Assembly: GCA_938046755.1 (NCBI GenBank)
Contig: CALIXC010000062.1
Location: forward strand, 1-31,132
Source: an uncultured Lautropia sp.
GTDB taxonomy: Bacteria > Pseudomonadota > Gammaproteobacteria > Burkholderiales > Burkholderiaceae_E
Length of the DNA stretch: 31,132 bases
Direction of reading: 5' to 3'
Shown: positions 23,062 to 30,989 of the stretch, piece by piece
How positions within the stretch are numbered: the stretch's first letter is position 1
Layout of the letters: every line of letters starts with the position of its first letter
Translations under genes and position numbers: made by a program
Notes under the pieces: generated by a model
What the model saw: the letters and a program-made list of their open reading frames with translations, nothing else
Databases searched by the model: none
What the model was told of the DNA's origin: nothing

Positions 23062-23514
23062 ATGATGATCTACACGCGGCAGGCATTGCTTTCTGTGCCT
23101 CCCGCACAGGTGTTTCGCTATTGCACTTCCAGGCGCGGATTCTGCCGGTAGTTCCCCTTCGAGGTTCGGAGGCTGTCGGGGCCAGAGCAATGGCAAAAGC
23201 GGGTAATGTGCTGGACTTCTGCTAATCGGGTTGGGGGAATCTGGCTGCGACACCCCCAGATCGTCGAGTACGAGCCGGACAGGCTGTTCGTTGATCGCAT
23301 GCTGGCAGGGACCTTTCGGCACTTCTGTCATTCGCATCGTTTCGAGCCCTGTCAGCAGGGCACCCGCGTCATCGATACCATGGAATTCTCGGTGGGCTCG
23401 GGTCGTCTGGTGGATCAGGCCATCGGCGCCACGGTGTTCGATCGCGCCTTCACTCGACGCCATTGGGTGCTCATGGTGATGCAGGCGGAGCTGATGGGCA
23501 TGGAAAGTGGTTGA
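23062..23514 (+). pseudogene. Disrupted SRPBCC (START-like, cyclase/dehydrase) family gene
   Basis: Read in one frame from ATG 23062 to the TGA at 23512-23514, the sequence gives MIYTRQALLSVPPAQVFRYC, then an amber TAG at 23149-23151, then FPFEVRRLSGPEQW, GGIWLRHPQIVEYEPDRLFV, DRMLAGTFRHFCHSHRFEP and GTRVIDTMEFSVGSGRLVDQ. This is the usual SRPBCC layout of ligand-cavity strands. The TAG lies where relatives have Gln (a CAG to TAG change). A stretch at about 23193-23222 appears to be shifted by one base and shifted back: the neighbouring frame reads NVLDFC, as the family expects. There is no ribosome-binding site. The two open pieces on either side of the stop should not be called as genes. 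Sequencing error could mimic part of this damage. Confidence 0.7.
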
Positions 23515-23583
23515 TGCACTTGATGACGTTGGGGCACCGTGCCGGGACAGCGGGCGCCGCCCCTTGCGCCGATTCTCGGCGTG

Positions 23584-24414
23584 TCACTCCACCAGCGCAT
23601 CCGGCGTGTCGGCCAGTTGGCGCTGCCACTGGCGGTAGTCGGGCATCAATGCTTCCAGCTGTGCCCAGAAGCGGGGACTGTGGTTCAGTTCCGTCAGGTG
23701 GGCCAGCTCGTGGGCGATCACGTAATCGATCAGCTCGGGGGCGTACTGCACTAGCCGCCAGTTGAGGCGGATGCTGCCGTTGCGACTGCAGCTGCCCCAG
23801 CGGGTGCGGGCGGCATTCAGGCTCACGCGGCTGGGCGCGCGCCCCAGCTTCTGTACGAAGGGCTGCATCCGTTCGCGGAAAAGCTCTGCTGCAAATTTCT
23901 TCAGCCAGGCGTGCACGGCCGCCTTCAGCAGCGCGTCGTCGTGGGCTGCAGGGCCGCTGATCCACAGCTCGCCCCCCATCTGTCGCACCTGGCTACGCCG
24001 GTGTCCGCTGTGCGGCAGGGTGCGCAGCGTGATGGGCTCACCCAGTAGCGGGATGATGCCGCTGTCGGTGTAGCGAGGGCGTCTTGCTTCGCGGGCCACG
24101 GCACGCTGCTGCCAGAGCGCCAGCTTTTGCACGATCCATGCCTCGTGTTCACGGATGGTGTGCTCGATGGCGGTCTGGTCAAGCCGTGCGCGCTGCGGCA
24201 GCACCACTTCCAGCCCTTCGGCGTCGATCCGCAGGCCCACGCGTCGCGCACGCGTCGAGCGCCGCACGCGATACGTGACCTGCTGCGTCTGGCCATTGAC
24301 CGAAAGCACCAGCGAACGAGGCGCGACAGGGGTGTCCTCATGCCGGGGGCGGGCAGATGGCTTGCGCTGGAAGGGGTTGGAAAAAGGGGATTTTCCCAAG
24401 GAGAAAAGGCCCAC
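23584..24414 (-). CDS. YgjP-like M48-type metallopeptidase domain protein (DUF45)
   Basis: This is a SprT/WLM-related zinc hydrolase of the YgjP family (PF01863); its substrate is unknown, and a role in nucleotide or restriction-linked processes has been suggested for relatives. The product has 276 residues from the GTG at 24414. Visible features: an N-terminal basic region, RRSTRARRVGLRIDAEGLEVVLPQRA (strand-rich domain), the conserved ARTRWGSCSRNGSIRLNWRL, and the zinc site HELAHLTELNHSPRFW (His, Glu, His and a distal His). The start is uncertain. The frame runs open to a TTG at 24498 overlapping the plsC stop, but a terminator at 24437-24466 lies inside that extension, so a start after it is preferred. 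GAGGAA lies 11 bases before the GTG. Confidence 0.88.
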   Translation of the reverse strand: MGLFSLGKSPFSNPFQRKPSARPRHEDTPVAPRSLVLSVNGQTQQVTYRVRRSTRARRVGLRIDAEGLEVVLPQRARLDQTAIEHTIREHEAWIVQKLALWQQRAVAREARRPRYTDSGIIPLLGEPITLRTLPHSGHRRSQVRQMGGELWISGPAAHDDALLKAAVHAWLKKFAAELFRERMQPFVQKLGRAPSRVSLNAARTRWGSCSRNGSIRLNWRLVQYAPELIDYVIAHELAHLTELNHSPRFWAQLEALMPDYRQWQRQLADTPDALVE

Positions 24415-24436
24415 GGATGAATCGTTCCTCAGATGG

Positions 24437-24466
24437 AAAAAAGGGCGTCCATTAATGGAGCGCCCT
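24437..24466 (-). terminator. Rho-independent terminator after plsC
   Basis: On the minus strand the stem AGGGCG...CGCCCT, extended by TCCA/TGGA with one bulged base and a TTAA loop, is followed by six T residues (24437-24442). It lies 28 bases past the plsC stop and ends the glyQ-glyS-plsC transcript. Confidence 0.8.
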
Positions 24467-24494
24467 GTACAGGTGGGGGTGTGGCGAGGTCTTC

Positions 24495-25385
24495 TCAAGC
24501 CGATGGGCTGCCCTCAGCGCGGGTCTGTCCGGCAATGGCTGCGTTGTCGGCTGCCGGTCCGGTGACGGAGGAGGCTTCACCCTGGACGTCATGCGCAGTG
24601 GACGCCTTCTTCCGGGCGGCCTCGGCGAGTTCCCGGGCAATGGGCGGCACGTCACCCGGCGGATAGCTATCCGGGTCGATGCGGCGCATCTCGGTCTCGA
24701 TCCACAGCTCGACTTCCTGGTTGATCTGCTCGGACGTCTTGCCTGCCACCGAAATGAGCGGCCCCCACGACACGGTGATCAGGCCTGGCTGCTTGATGAA
24801 GGGCTTTTTGGGCCAGCAGCGTCCGGAGCTGACGGCCACCGGCACGATGGGCGTGTCGTTCTTCAGTGCCAGCCGTGCGCCGCCCGACTTGTAGGGCTGC
24901 TGTTGGCCGGGCTTCGAGCGTGTGCCTTCCGGGAACATGACGATCCAGCGATCATATTCGTGCAGTTGCTTGCCGGCGCTCTTCACGATGTACTCGAAGG
25001 CGCGCCGGCCATGGCGGCGGTCGATGTGCATCATGTCCAGCATGCCGATGGCCCAGCCGAAGAACGGGATGAACAGCAGCTCACGCTTGAAGACGAAGGC
25101 GGCTGGACGCGGCATGTGGCACAGCAGGAAGAAGGTCTCCCAGGTGGACTGGTGCTTGCCCAGCACGATGGCTGGGCCATCGGGCAGGTTCTCGGCGCCG
25201 ACCACCTGCCAGCGCATGCCGCACAGCCAGCGGCCCACCTGCAGCATCAGGCGTGGCCAGCTGGAAGCGATGGCATAGCGGACCTTTACCGGCAGGAAGA
25301 AGCACAGCACGGTGGCAGTGGCCCAGAGCGTGACGGTGATGGCCATGATGAGGATGAACAGCACCGAGCGGATGACGGCAAGCAT
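24495..25385 (-). CDS. plsC: 1-acyl-sn-glycerol-3-phosphate acyltransferase (PlsC family)
   Basis: This inner-membrane lysophosphatidic acid acyltransferase-type enzyme of phospholipid synthesis has 296 residues. It has an N-terminal membrane segment (about 5-32, SVLFILIMAITVTLWATATVLCFF), the catalytic block KHQSTWETFF (His with Glu four residues later, i.e. H-x4-E where classical PlsC has H-x4-D), KRELLFIPFFGWAIG, the MFPEGTRS motif and IVPVAVSSG. The C-terminal 40 residues are charged or low complexity (KKASTAHD onwards) and probably disordered. It follows glyS after 13 bases. The heptose phosphatase gene gmhB, which I recall between glyS and plsC in Burkholderia, is missing here. A paralogue with another acyl acceptor cannot be excluded. 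Confidence 0.9.
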   Translation of the reverse strand: MLAVIRSVLFILIMAITVTLWATATVLCFFLPVKVRYAIASSWPRLMLQVGRWLCGMRWQVVGAENLPDGPAIVLGKHQSTWETFFLLCHMPRPAAFVFKRELLFIPFFGWAIGMLDMMHIDRRHGRRAFEYIVKSAGKQLHEYDRWIVMFPEGTRSKPGQQQPYKSGGARLALKNDTPIVPVAVSSGRCWPKKPFIKQPGLITVSWGPLISVAGKTSEQINQEVELWIETEMRRIDPDSYPPGDVPPIARELAEAARKKASTAHDVQGEASSVTGPAADNAAIAGQTRAEGSPSA

Positions 25386-25398
25386 GATCGGGCCCTCC

Positions 25399-27657
25399 CT
25401 ACAGTTGCGACAGGTCGGCGACCTGGTTCATCAGTGCATGCAACCCACCCAGCAGCGCCAGGCGGTTGCGGCGCAGCGCCGGATCCTCGGCGTTTACCAT
25501 CACCTGCTCGAAGAAGGCGTCCACGGGCGCCTGCAGCGCGGCCAGCGCCTGCAGCGCAGCGGTGAAGTCCTGCTGCTGCAGGTAGGCCCGCACCTGTGGC
25601 TGCAGCTTGACCAGGGCGTCGTTCAGCTCGCGCTCGGCCGCCTCGTTCAGCAGTGTCGGATCTACAGTCGGCGGTGCGACATCTGCAGCGGCCCGTGGGG
25701 TGCCGTCCATGGCGGTCTTGTCGTTTGCCGTACTTTCGCCGGCCGACTTGCGCAGGATGTTGCCGATGCGCTTGTTGGCGGCCGTGAGCGACTCGAAGGC
25801 AGGCAGGCGGCGGAAGGCGGCCAGGGCAGCCAGCCGGGCTTCCAGCAGGTCCAGCCGATCCAGACCGGTGGCCAGCACGGCCTCGATGTCGGTGCCGGCA
25901 AAGCCCCGGTCACGCAGGTAGCTGCGCAGCCGGTCGGCGACGAAGGAGGACAGGCCCGGCACGTCGGCCGTGAAGGGTTGTGGTGCAGCTTCCTTGCGAC
26001 CCTTCTTGCCACTTGCGGCGGCCTTGTCGGAAGCGGCGGTGTCGGCAGCAGCGGGTGCTGGCAGCTTGTCGAACACCGAGAACGCCTGTTCCAGCAGGGC
26101 CGGCAGCGACAGGGTGAGCTTGCCTTCGATCAGGATGCGCACGACGCCTAGCGCATGCCGGCGCAGTGCGAACGGATCCTTGTCGCCGGTGGGGCGCTGA
26201 CCGATGCCCCAGATGCCGGCCAGCGTTTCCAGCTTGTCGGCCAGGGCCAGGGCCAGGCCGGTGGGCGAGGCGGGCAGGGCATCGCCGGCAAAGCGCGGCT
26301 GGTAGTGTTCTGCGATGGCATCGGCCACGGTCTCGCTTTCACCGTCGTGCCGGGCATAGTAGCGGCCCATGGTGCCTTGCAGCTCGGGGAACTCGCCCAC
26401 CATGCCGGTGAGCAGGTCCGTCTTGGCCAGCTGCGCGGCCCGTTCGGCATCGGCCACCGAGGCACCCGTGGCTGGCGCCAGGGTAGCCGCCAGCCGGCGG
26501 ATGCGCTCGCTGCGTTCGGCCTGGGTGCCCAGCCGGGCGTGGTAGACCACCTGGGCCAGCTGCGGCAGCCGTGAGGCCAGCGTCTCGCGCCGGTCCTGAT
26601 CGAAGAAAAACTGGGCATCCGCCAGACGCGGGCGCACCACGCGCTCGTTGCCGTCGATGATGCCGGACGGATCGTCGATGCGCATGTTGGAGACGATCAG
26701 GAACTGGTTCTTCAGCTTGCCGCTGGTCTCGAACAGCGGGAAATAGCGCTGGTTGGTGCGCATGCTGAGAATCAGGCATTCCTGCGGCACGGCCAGGAAG
26801 GCCGGGTCGAACTGGCCGGTGTAGACGGCCGGCCATTCCACCAGCGCCGCCACTTCATCCAGCAGGGCCGTGACCTGCTGCTGCTCCTCGTCGTTGACAG
26901 CTAGGATGCCGCCGTTCCGCTGGCTGCCCTGGGCCAGCTCGTTGGCGATCATCACGCGGCGCGCCTGATATTCGGGCTCCACATGGCCCTGCTCGCGCAA
27001 CTGACGGGCGTAGCTGTCGGCGTTTTCCAGCGTGATGGGGCCGCCGGACAGGAAGCGGTGGCTGTCGGTGATGCGGTCGGCCGCCAGCCCCAATACCGTG
27101 CAAGGCAGCACGGCATCGCCGTGCAGCACCACCAGCCGGTGGGCCGGACGCACGAAGCTGACGGTGGTTAGCCCGTCGGCCAGCTGGTAGGTCATGAACT
27201 TGGGAATGGGCAGCTGCGCCAGGGTCTCGACGATGATCTCGCCGATGACATCGGCCAGCACGGCGCCGGGCTGGGTGCTGGTCCAGTAGAAGACGTCCTG
27301 CTTGCCGTCATGGCCACGGGTGAGTGCCGAGACCTCGGCGCCCTGTTTCTCGGCCCACTTGACCAGGGCCTTGGTGGGCTGGCCTTCGGCATCCAGGCCC
27401 ACGGCCACCGATGGACCCTTGATCTGGATCTCGCGGGCATCAGCCTGGGCGCGAACGCCGGGCAGGCGCACGGCCAGCCGGCGTGGCGTGGCATAGATGT
27501 CGGGGTGGGTGTCTTCGTTGGCCAGCAGCTGGCGGGCGGCCAGCCGTGTGCGGATGCCTTGGGCAAAGCTGTCGGCCAGCCGGGTGAGGGCGTGCGGCGG
27601 CAGCTCTTCGGTCAGCAGCTCGACCAGCAGGGCGGGGTGGTTCGTGGCCTGGTTCAT
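25399..27657 (-). CDS. glyS: Glycine-tRNA ligase beta subunit
   Basis: This is the tRNA-recognition subunit of the bacterial alpha2beta2 glycyl-tRNA synthetase. The 752 residues are longer than the 689 of E. coli. Visible are the LLVELLTEELPP start, PRRLAVRL, IPKFMTYQLAD, SFVRPAHRLVVLHGD, SGGPITLENADSYA, VYTGQFDPAFLAVPQECLILSMRTNQRYFPL, VVRPRLADAQFFFDQDRR, the GIGQRPTGDKDPFALRRHALGVVRI segment and the C-terminal anticodon-binding region (DAFFEQVMVNAEDPALRRNRLALL). Two low-complexity insertions (residues about 534-561 and 639-665, rich in Ala, Lys, Ser and Thr) account for most of the extra length. The start ATG overlaps the glyQ stop by four bases (ATGA), ensuring equal synthesis of the subunits. 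Confidence 0.97.
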   Translation of the reverse strand: MNQATNHPALLVELLTEELPPHALTRLADSFAQGIRTRLAARQLLANEDTHPDIYATPRRLAVRLPGVRAQADAREIQIKGPSVAVGLDAEGQPTKALVKWAEKQGAEVSALTRGHDGKQDVFYWTSTQPGAVLADVIGEIIVETLAQLPIPKFMTYQLADGLTTVSFVRPAHRLVVLHGDAVLPCTVLGLAADRITDSHRFLSGGPITLENADSYARQLREQGHVEPEYQARRVMIANELAQGSQRNGGILAVNDEEQQQVTALLDEVAALVEWPAVYTGQFDPAFLAVPQECLILSMRTNQRYFPLFETSGKLKNQFLIVSNMRIDDPSGIIDGNERVVRPRLADAQFFFDQDRRETLASRLPQLAQVVYHARLGTQAERSERIRRLAATLAPATGASVADAERAAQLAKTDLLTGMVGEFPELQGTMGRYYARHDGESETVADAIAEHYQPRFAGDALPASPTGLALALADKLETLAGIWGIGQRPTGDKDPFALRRHALGVVRILIEGKLTLSLPALLEQAFSVFDKLPAPAAADTAASDKAAASGKKGRKEAAPQPFTADVPGLSSFVADRLRSYLRDRGFAGTDIEAVLATGLDRLDLLEARLAALAAFRRLPAFESLTAANKRIGNILRKSAGESTANDKTAMDGTPRAAADVAPPTVDPTLLNEAAERELNDALVKLQPQVRAYLQQQDFTAALQALAALQAPVDAFFEQVMVNAEDPALRRNRLALLGGLHALMNQVADLSQL

Positions 27658-28556
27658 GGACGTGCTCCCAGCTTGGCGTGGTCTTCGGCGGTGATCATCG
27701 GGAAACCCAGTCGCTCACGCGATTCGTAGTAGGCCTGCGCCACGCCACGGGCCAGCGCACGCACCCGGCCGATGTAGGCGGCCCGTTCCGTGACGGAGAT
27801 GGCGCCGCGCGCATCCAGCAGGTTGAAGGTGTGCGAGCACTTCATGACCATCTCGTAGGCGGGCAGCGCCAGTTTGGCCTCGATGAGGTTGCGCGCCTCG
27901 CGCTCGTAGTCGTCGAAGTGCGCGAACAGCATCTTCGTGTCGGCTAGGGTGAAGTTGTAGGTGGACTGCTCGACCTCGTTCTGGTGGAACACGTCACGGT
28001 AGGTGATGCCGGGTGCCCACTGCAGGTCGAAGAGGTTCTCGACCTTCTGCAGGTACATGGCCAGCCGTTCCAGACCGTAGGTGATCTCGCCGGTGGTGGG
28101 CAGGCACTTGAGCGAACCCACTTCCTGGAAGTAGGTGAACTGCGTGACTTCCATGCCATTGAGCCAGACTTCCCAGCCCAGGCCCCAGGCGCCCAGCGTG
28201 GGCGATTCCCAGTCGTCCTCGACGAAGCGGATGTCGTTGGCCTGCGGGTCGAGCCCCAGGGCCTTCAGCGATCCGAGGTACAGGTCCAGGATGTTGGGGG
28301 GCGCGGGCTTGAGCACCACCTGGTACTGGTAGTAATGCTGCAGGCGGTTGGGGTTCTCGCCGTAACGGCCATCCTTGGGACGGCGCGAGGGCTGCACGTA
28401 GGCCGCGCGCCAGGGCTCGGGGCCGATGGCCCGCAGGAAGGTGGCGGTATGGAAGGTACCGGCGCCCACTTCCATATCGTAGGGCTGCAGCAGGGCGCAG
28501 CCCTGTTTGTCCCAGTATTCCTGCAGGCGCAGGATGATCTGTTGGAAGGTCAGCAT
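27654..28556 (-). CDS. glyQ: Glycine-tRNA ligase alpha subunit
   Basis: This is the catalytic class II subunit of glycyl-tRNA synthetase. The 300 residues compare with 303 in E. coli and are nearly continuous with it: LQEYWDKQGCALLQPYDMEVGAGT, YVQPSRRPKDGRYGENPNRL (motif 2 region), QHYYQYQVVLKP, FVEDDWESPTLGAWGLGWEVW, GMEVTQFTYFQEVG, EITYGLERLAMYLQ (motif 3), VFHQNEVEQSTYNF and SVTERAAYIGRVR. The ATG at 28556 gives the family's normal N-terminus (MLTFQQIILRLQEYW). An upstream start at 28607 is rejected because a promoter-like TAGAAT lies only 12 bases before it. It is the first gene of the glyQ-glyS-plsC operon. Confidence 0.97.
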   Translation of the reverse strand: MLTFQQIILRLQEYWDKQGCALLQPYDMEVGAGTFHTATFLRAIGPEPWRAAYVQPSRRPKDGRYGENPNRLQHYYQYQVVLKPAPPNILDLYLGSLKALGLDPQANDIRFVEDDWESPTLGAWGLGWEVWLNGMEVTQFTYFQEVGSLKCLPTTGEITYGLERLAMYLQKVENLFDLQWAPGITYRDVFHQNEVEQSTYNFTLADTKMLFAHFDDYEREARNLIEAKLALPAYEMVMKCSHTFNLLDARGAISVTERAAYIGRVRALARGVAQAYYESRERLGFPMITAEDHAKLGARP

Positions 28557-28618
28557 GGGGTGTTTGATCCAGGGTTGGTGATCGGGCGCCGGGGCGGGCC
28601 CCATCACGGTCGGGGGTG

Positions 28619-28647
28619 ATTCTATCTTGCCGGTGGGGGTGCTTCAG
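28619..28647 (-). promoter_or_regulatory. Probable promoter for glyQ-glyS-plsC
   Basis: On the minus strand TAGAAT (28619-28624, five of six consensus bases) is preceded by CTGAAG after 17 bases. The expected start of transcription, about 28612, gives a leader of some 55 bases. Confidence 0.4.
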
Positions 28648-28725
28648 GCAGAATCACGAGGATCCATCATTCGCCACGACGGTCGGGCCGGCCGGTCGTG
28701 GCCTTCCTGCAGGAGGACATCGGAC

Positions 28726-29769
28726 ATGGCACAGGGATCGTGGCGCTGGGGCATCCTGGGCGCAGGGGCGGCGGCCAATGGCATGGCGGCGGCGCTACAG
28801 GCCGTCAACGGCGGCATCCAGGCCATTGCCAGCCGCCGCGAGGAAACGGCGCGCACCCTGGCCGAGCGCTACGGCATCGACCGTGTGCATGCCAGCCCCG
28901 AGGCCATGCTCCAGGATCCGGACCTGGATGTGATCTACATCGCCTCGCCGCATGATTCCCACCACGCCTGGATGAAGGCGGCCGTTCAGGCTGGCAAGCA
29001 CGTGCTGTGCGAGAAGGCCATCACGCTGAACGCCCGGCAGCTGGCCGAGGTGGTGCTGTTGGCGCGCGCGCAGGGCGTGGTGGTGGCCGAGGCGATGACC
29101 ATCTATCACATGCCGCTGTACCGTCGGCTGCGGGCGCTCGTGGATTCAGGGGCGCTGGGTAGGGTGCGGCTGGTGCAGGTGAACTTCGGCAGCTGGCGGG
29201 TGCTGGATCCGCAGAGCCGCTTCTTCAGCCGCGATCTGGCTGGCGGGGCGCTGCTGGACATTGGCGTCTATGCCACGGCTTTTGCGCGCTGGTTCCTGGA
29301 TTCGGCCCCGCATCAGGTGCTGACCACGGTGGAGATGGCGCCGACGGGCGTGGACGATCAGTCGGGCATCATCCTGAAGAACGACCGGAACCAGCTGGTG
29401 GTGATGGCACTGAGCCTGCGGGCCAAGCAGCCCAAGCGGGGCGTGGTGGTGTGCGAGAAGGGCTATATCGAGATCAATGAGTATCCGCGCGCCGATGAGG
29501 CGACGGTGCACTGGACGGACGAGGCGCGTTCGGAAACGATCCGCGTGGGCCGGCGCGAGGATGCGCTGCGCTACGAGGTGGCTGACATGCAGCATTATCT
29601 GGACATGCGCCAGGGTGGGGGCGACGGGGGGCCGCCATCGTTGCGGGAAGCCGGTGTGGAGACGCCGGTGCCGGATGACGAGGTGCGGCAGCTGACGCTG
29701 AGCCGGGATGTGATGGCGGTGCTGACGGAGGTGCGGCGGCAGTGGGGGTTGGTGTATCCGAGGGAGTGA
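28726..29769 (+). CDS. Gfo/Idh/MocA family NAD(P)-dependent oxidoreductase
   Basis: This is a Rossmann-fold dehydrogenase of the glucose-fructose oxidoreductase family; its substrate is unknown. The 347 residues open with the dinucleotide loop WGILGAGAAANGMA (8-21), then VIYIASPHDSHHAWMKAAVQAGKHVLCEKA and the C-terminal substrate domain with GALGRVRLVQVNFG and GGALLDIGVYATAFA. That last motif is like those in trans-dihydrodiol dehydrogenase-type members. The usual EKP catalytic motif reads EKA (96-98): the Lys is kept but the Pro is lost. AGGAGG lies 9 bases before the ATG at 28726; the open frame upstream to 28627 is ignored. It is divergent from glyQ, with no partner gene nearby that would name a pathway. 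Confidence 0.9.
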   Translation: MAQGSWRWGILGAGAAANGMAAALQAVNGGIQAIASRREETARTLAERYGIDRVHASPEAMLQDPDLDVIYIASPHDSHHAWMKAAVQAGKHVLCEKAITLNARQLAEVVLLARAQGVVVAEAMTIYHMPLYRRLRALVDSGALGRVRLVQVNFGSWRVLDPQSRFFSRDLAGGALLDIGVYATAFARWFLDSAPHQVLTTVEMAPTGVDDQSGIILKNDRNQLVVMALSLRAKQPKRGVVVCEKGYIEINEYPRADEATVHWTDEARSETIRVGRREDALRYEVADMQHYLDMRQGGGDGGPPSLREAGVETPVPDDEVRQLTLSRDVMAVLTEVRRQWGLVYPRE

Positions 29770-29834
29770 TGGCTGGATCGGGCTTCTGTTGTGTTGGAGG
29801 GGCCGGGGCTGCGAAGTGGGTTCCGTTTTTGCAT

Positions 29835-29929
29835 GGACGGAGCCGGGACACTGCGGCATCTACCTTCTCACAACCGCAGGCGGTCGTGGGTTCGTCGGTA
29901 GATACTTCTGCGGCCTGGCTCCTTGTGGG
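29835..29929 (+). repeat. Structured intergenic repeat, copy 1
   Basis: This unit of about 95 bases has imperfect 26-base inverted arms: GGAGCCGGGAC...GCATCTACC at 29839-29864 against 29897-29922. Between them lies an inner mini-stem ACCGC-AGG-CGGT. It is preceded by a lead segment at about 29792-29834 that also recurs before copy 2. Confidence 0.75.
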
Positions 29930-29968
29930 TCGGAAGGTTGGGCTTCGAGATGGGTTTCGGACTTGCGG

Positions 29969-30062
29969 GGACGGAGCCGGGACACTGCGGCATCTACCTC
30001 CTCACAACCGCAGGCGGTAATGGATTCGTCGGCAGATGCCTCCGCGCCCCGGCTCCTTGTGG
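29969..30062 (+). repeat. Structured intergenic repeat, copy 2
   Basis: This is a second copy 134 bases downstream of copy 1, nearly identical in its left arm (29973-29998) and inner mini-stem. The right arm (30031-30056) has drifted, yet it still pairs: the outer nine bases GGAGCCGGG and CCCGGCTCC match perfectly. A weak third lead segment follows at about 30080-30112. Confidence 0.75.
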
Positions 30063-30172
30063 CTTGCGGGCTATGTAGGGCTTTGAGGTTGGGCTGCTCT
30101 GGTGTGGGTTTGTTCCTGGGTCACAGTGGTCATTCTTTTCTATTTTCTTGAGTGGATTTAAGGAGCGCCTGA

Positions 30173-30979
30173 ATGCAGTTGGCGACATGGAATGTCAATT
30201 CGTTGAAGATGCGTCTGCAGCATGTGCTGGACTGGCTGGCGGCCAATCCGGTGGATTTCCTGTGTCTGCAGGAAACGAAGCTGACGGATGACAAGTTTCC
30301 GAAGGACGCGATCGAGGCGGCGGGGTATGGGGTGATCTTTACCGGGCAGCCGACGTACAACGGGGTGGCGCTGCTGTATCGGAAGGAGGCGGGGTATGTG
30401 CCGGATGGGGTTCAGCTGAACAATCCGCTCTATGAGGATGGGCAGCGGCGGCTGGTGTCGGCACGGTTCCAGACGGCGGCGGGGCCGGTGCGGGTGATCG
30501 GGGCATATTTCCCGAACGGGCAGGCGGTGGGCAGCGAGAAGTATGTCTACAAGCTGGGCTGGATTGCGTCGCTGCAGGAATGGATTGCGCAGCTGCGACG
30601 GGATGAGCCGGATACGGGAGTGATTTTGGCCGGGGATTTCAACATTGCACCGGCCGATGTGGATGTGCATGATCCGGCGGTGTGGGCCGATGGCATTCTG
30701 GTGTCGGGGCCGGAGCGGCAAGCGCTGCAGGGGCTGCTGGCGCTGGGACTGCACGATGCGTTCCGGCTCTTCGAGCAGCCGCCGAAGCTGTTCAGCTGGT
30801 GGGACTATCGGGCGCTGGGCTTTCGGCGCAATGCGGGACTGCGCATCGACCTGATCCTGGTGTCGGACGAGCTGAAGCCGATGGTGGGACGCTGCTGGAT
30901 CGACAAGGGGCCGCGCAAGCTGGAGAAGCCCAGCGACCACACGCCAGTGGTGGTGGAGTGGGGCGCTGCTGCTGCCTGA
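30173..30979 (+). CDS. xthA: Exodeoxyribonuclease III
   Basis: This is an AP endonuclease and 3'-5' exonuclease of base-excision repair (EEP superfamily). The 268 residues equal the E. coli length and keep the active site: Asn7 (WNVNSLKMR), Glu34 (LQETKL), AGDFNIAP with Asp155 and Asn157, SWWDYRALGFRRNAGLRIDLIL, and the final SDHTPVVV with Asp255 and His256. AAGGAG lies 7 bases before the ATG. It stands alone after the repeat-bearing spacer and converges on hyi with only 10 bases between their stops. No terminator is visible in that gap. Confidence 0.97.
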   Translation: MQLATWNVNSLKMRLQHVLDWLAANPVDFLCLQETKLTDDKFPKDAIEAAGYGVIFTGQPTYNGVALLYRKEAGYVPDGVQLNNPLYEDGQRRLVSARFQTAAGPVRVIGAYFPNGQAVGSEKYVYKLGWIASLQEWIAQLRRDEPDTGVILAGDFNIAPADVDVHDPAVWADGILVSGPERQALQGLLALGLHDAFRLFEQPPKLFSWWDYRALGFRRNAGLRIDLILVSDELKPMVGRCWIDKGPRKLEKPSDHTPVVVEWGAAAA

Positions 30980-30989
30980 TTCCTTGCCG

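Larger units (their letters stand above)
29770..30172. other. 403-base spacer without a gene, repeat-bearing
   Basis: No credible coding sequence lies here: the open frames carry the repeat and have no ribosome-binding site or family signature. The spacer holds the tandem repeat described separately, and its last 50 bases (30121-30170) are AT-rich, with AAGGAG (30160-30165) serving xthA. Confidence 0.7.

Noticed and set aside
23206..23514. A separate 102-residue gene starting at 23206
   Set aside because: It is the downstream half of the broken SRPBCC gene, in the same frame as the upstream half; its start lies within the frame-shifted stretch.
29789..30151. A 120-codon frame inside the repeat-bearing spacer
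   Set aside because: Its translation mirrors the tandem DNA repeat, it has no ribosome-binding site, and its Cys/Gly/Arg-rich content resembles no protein family.
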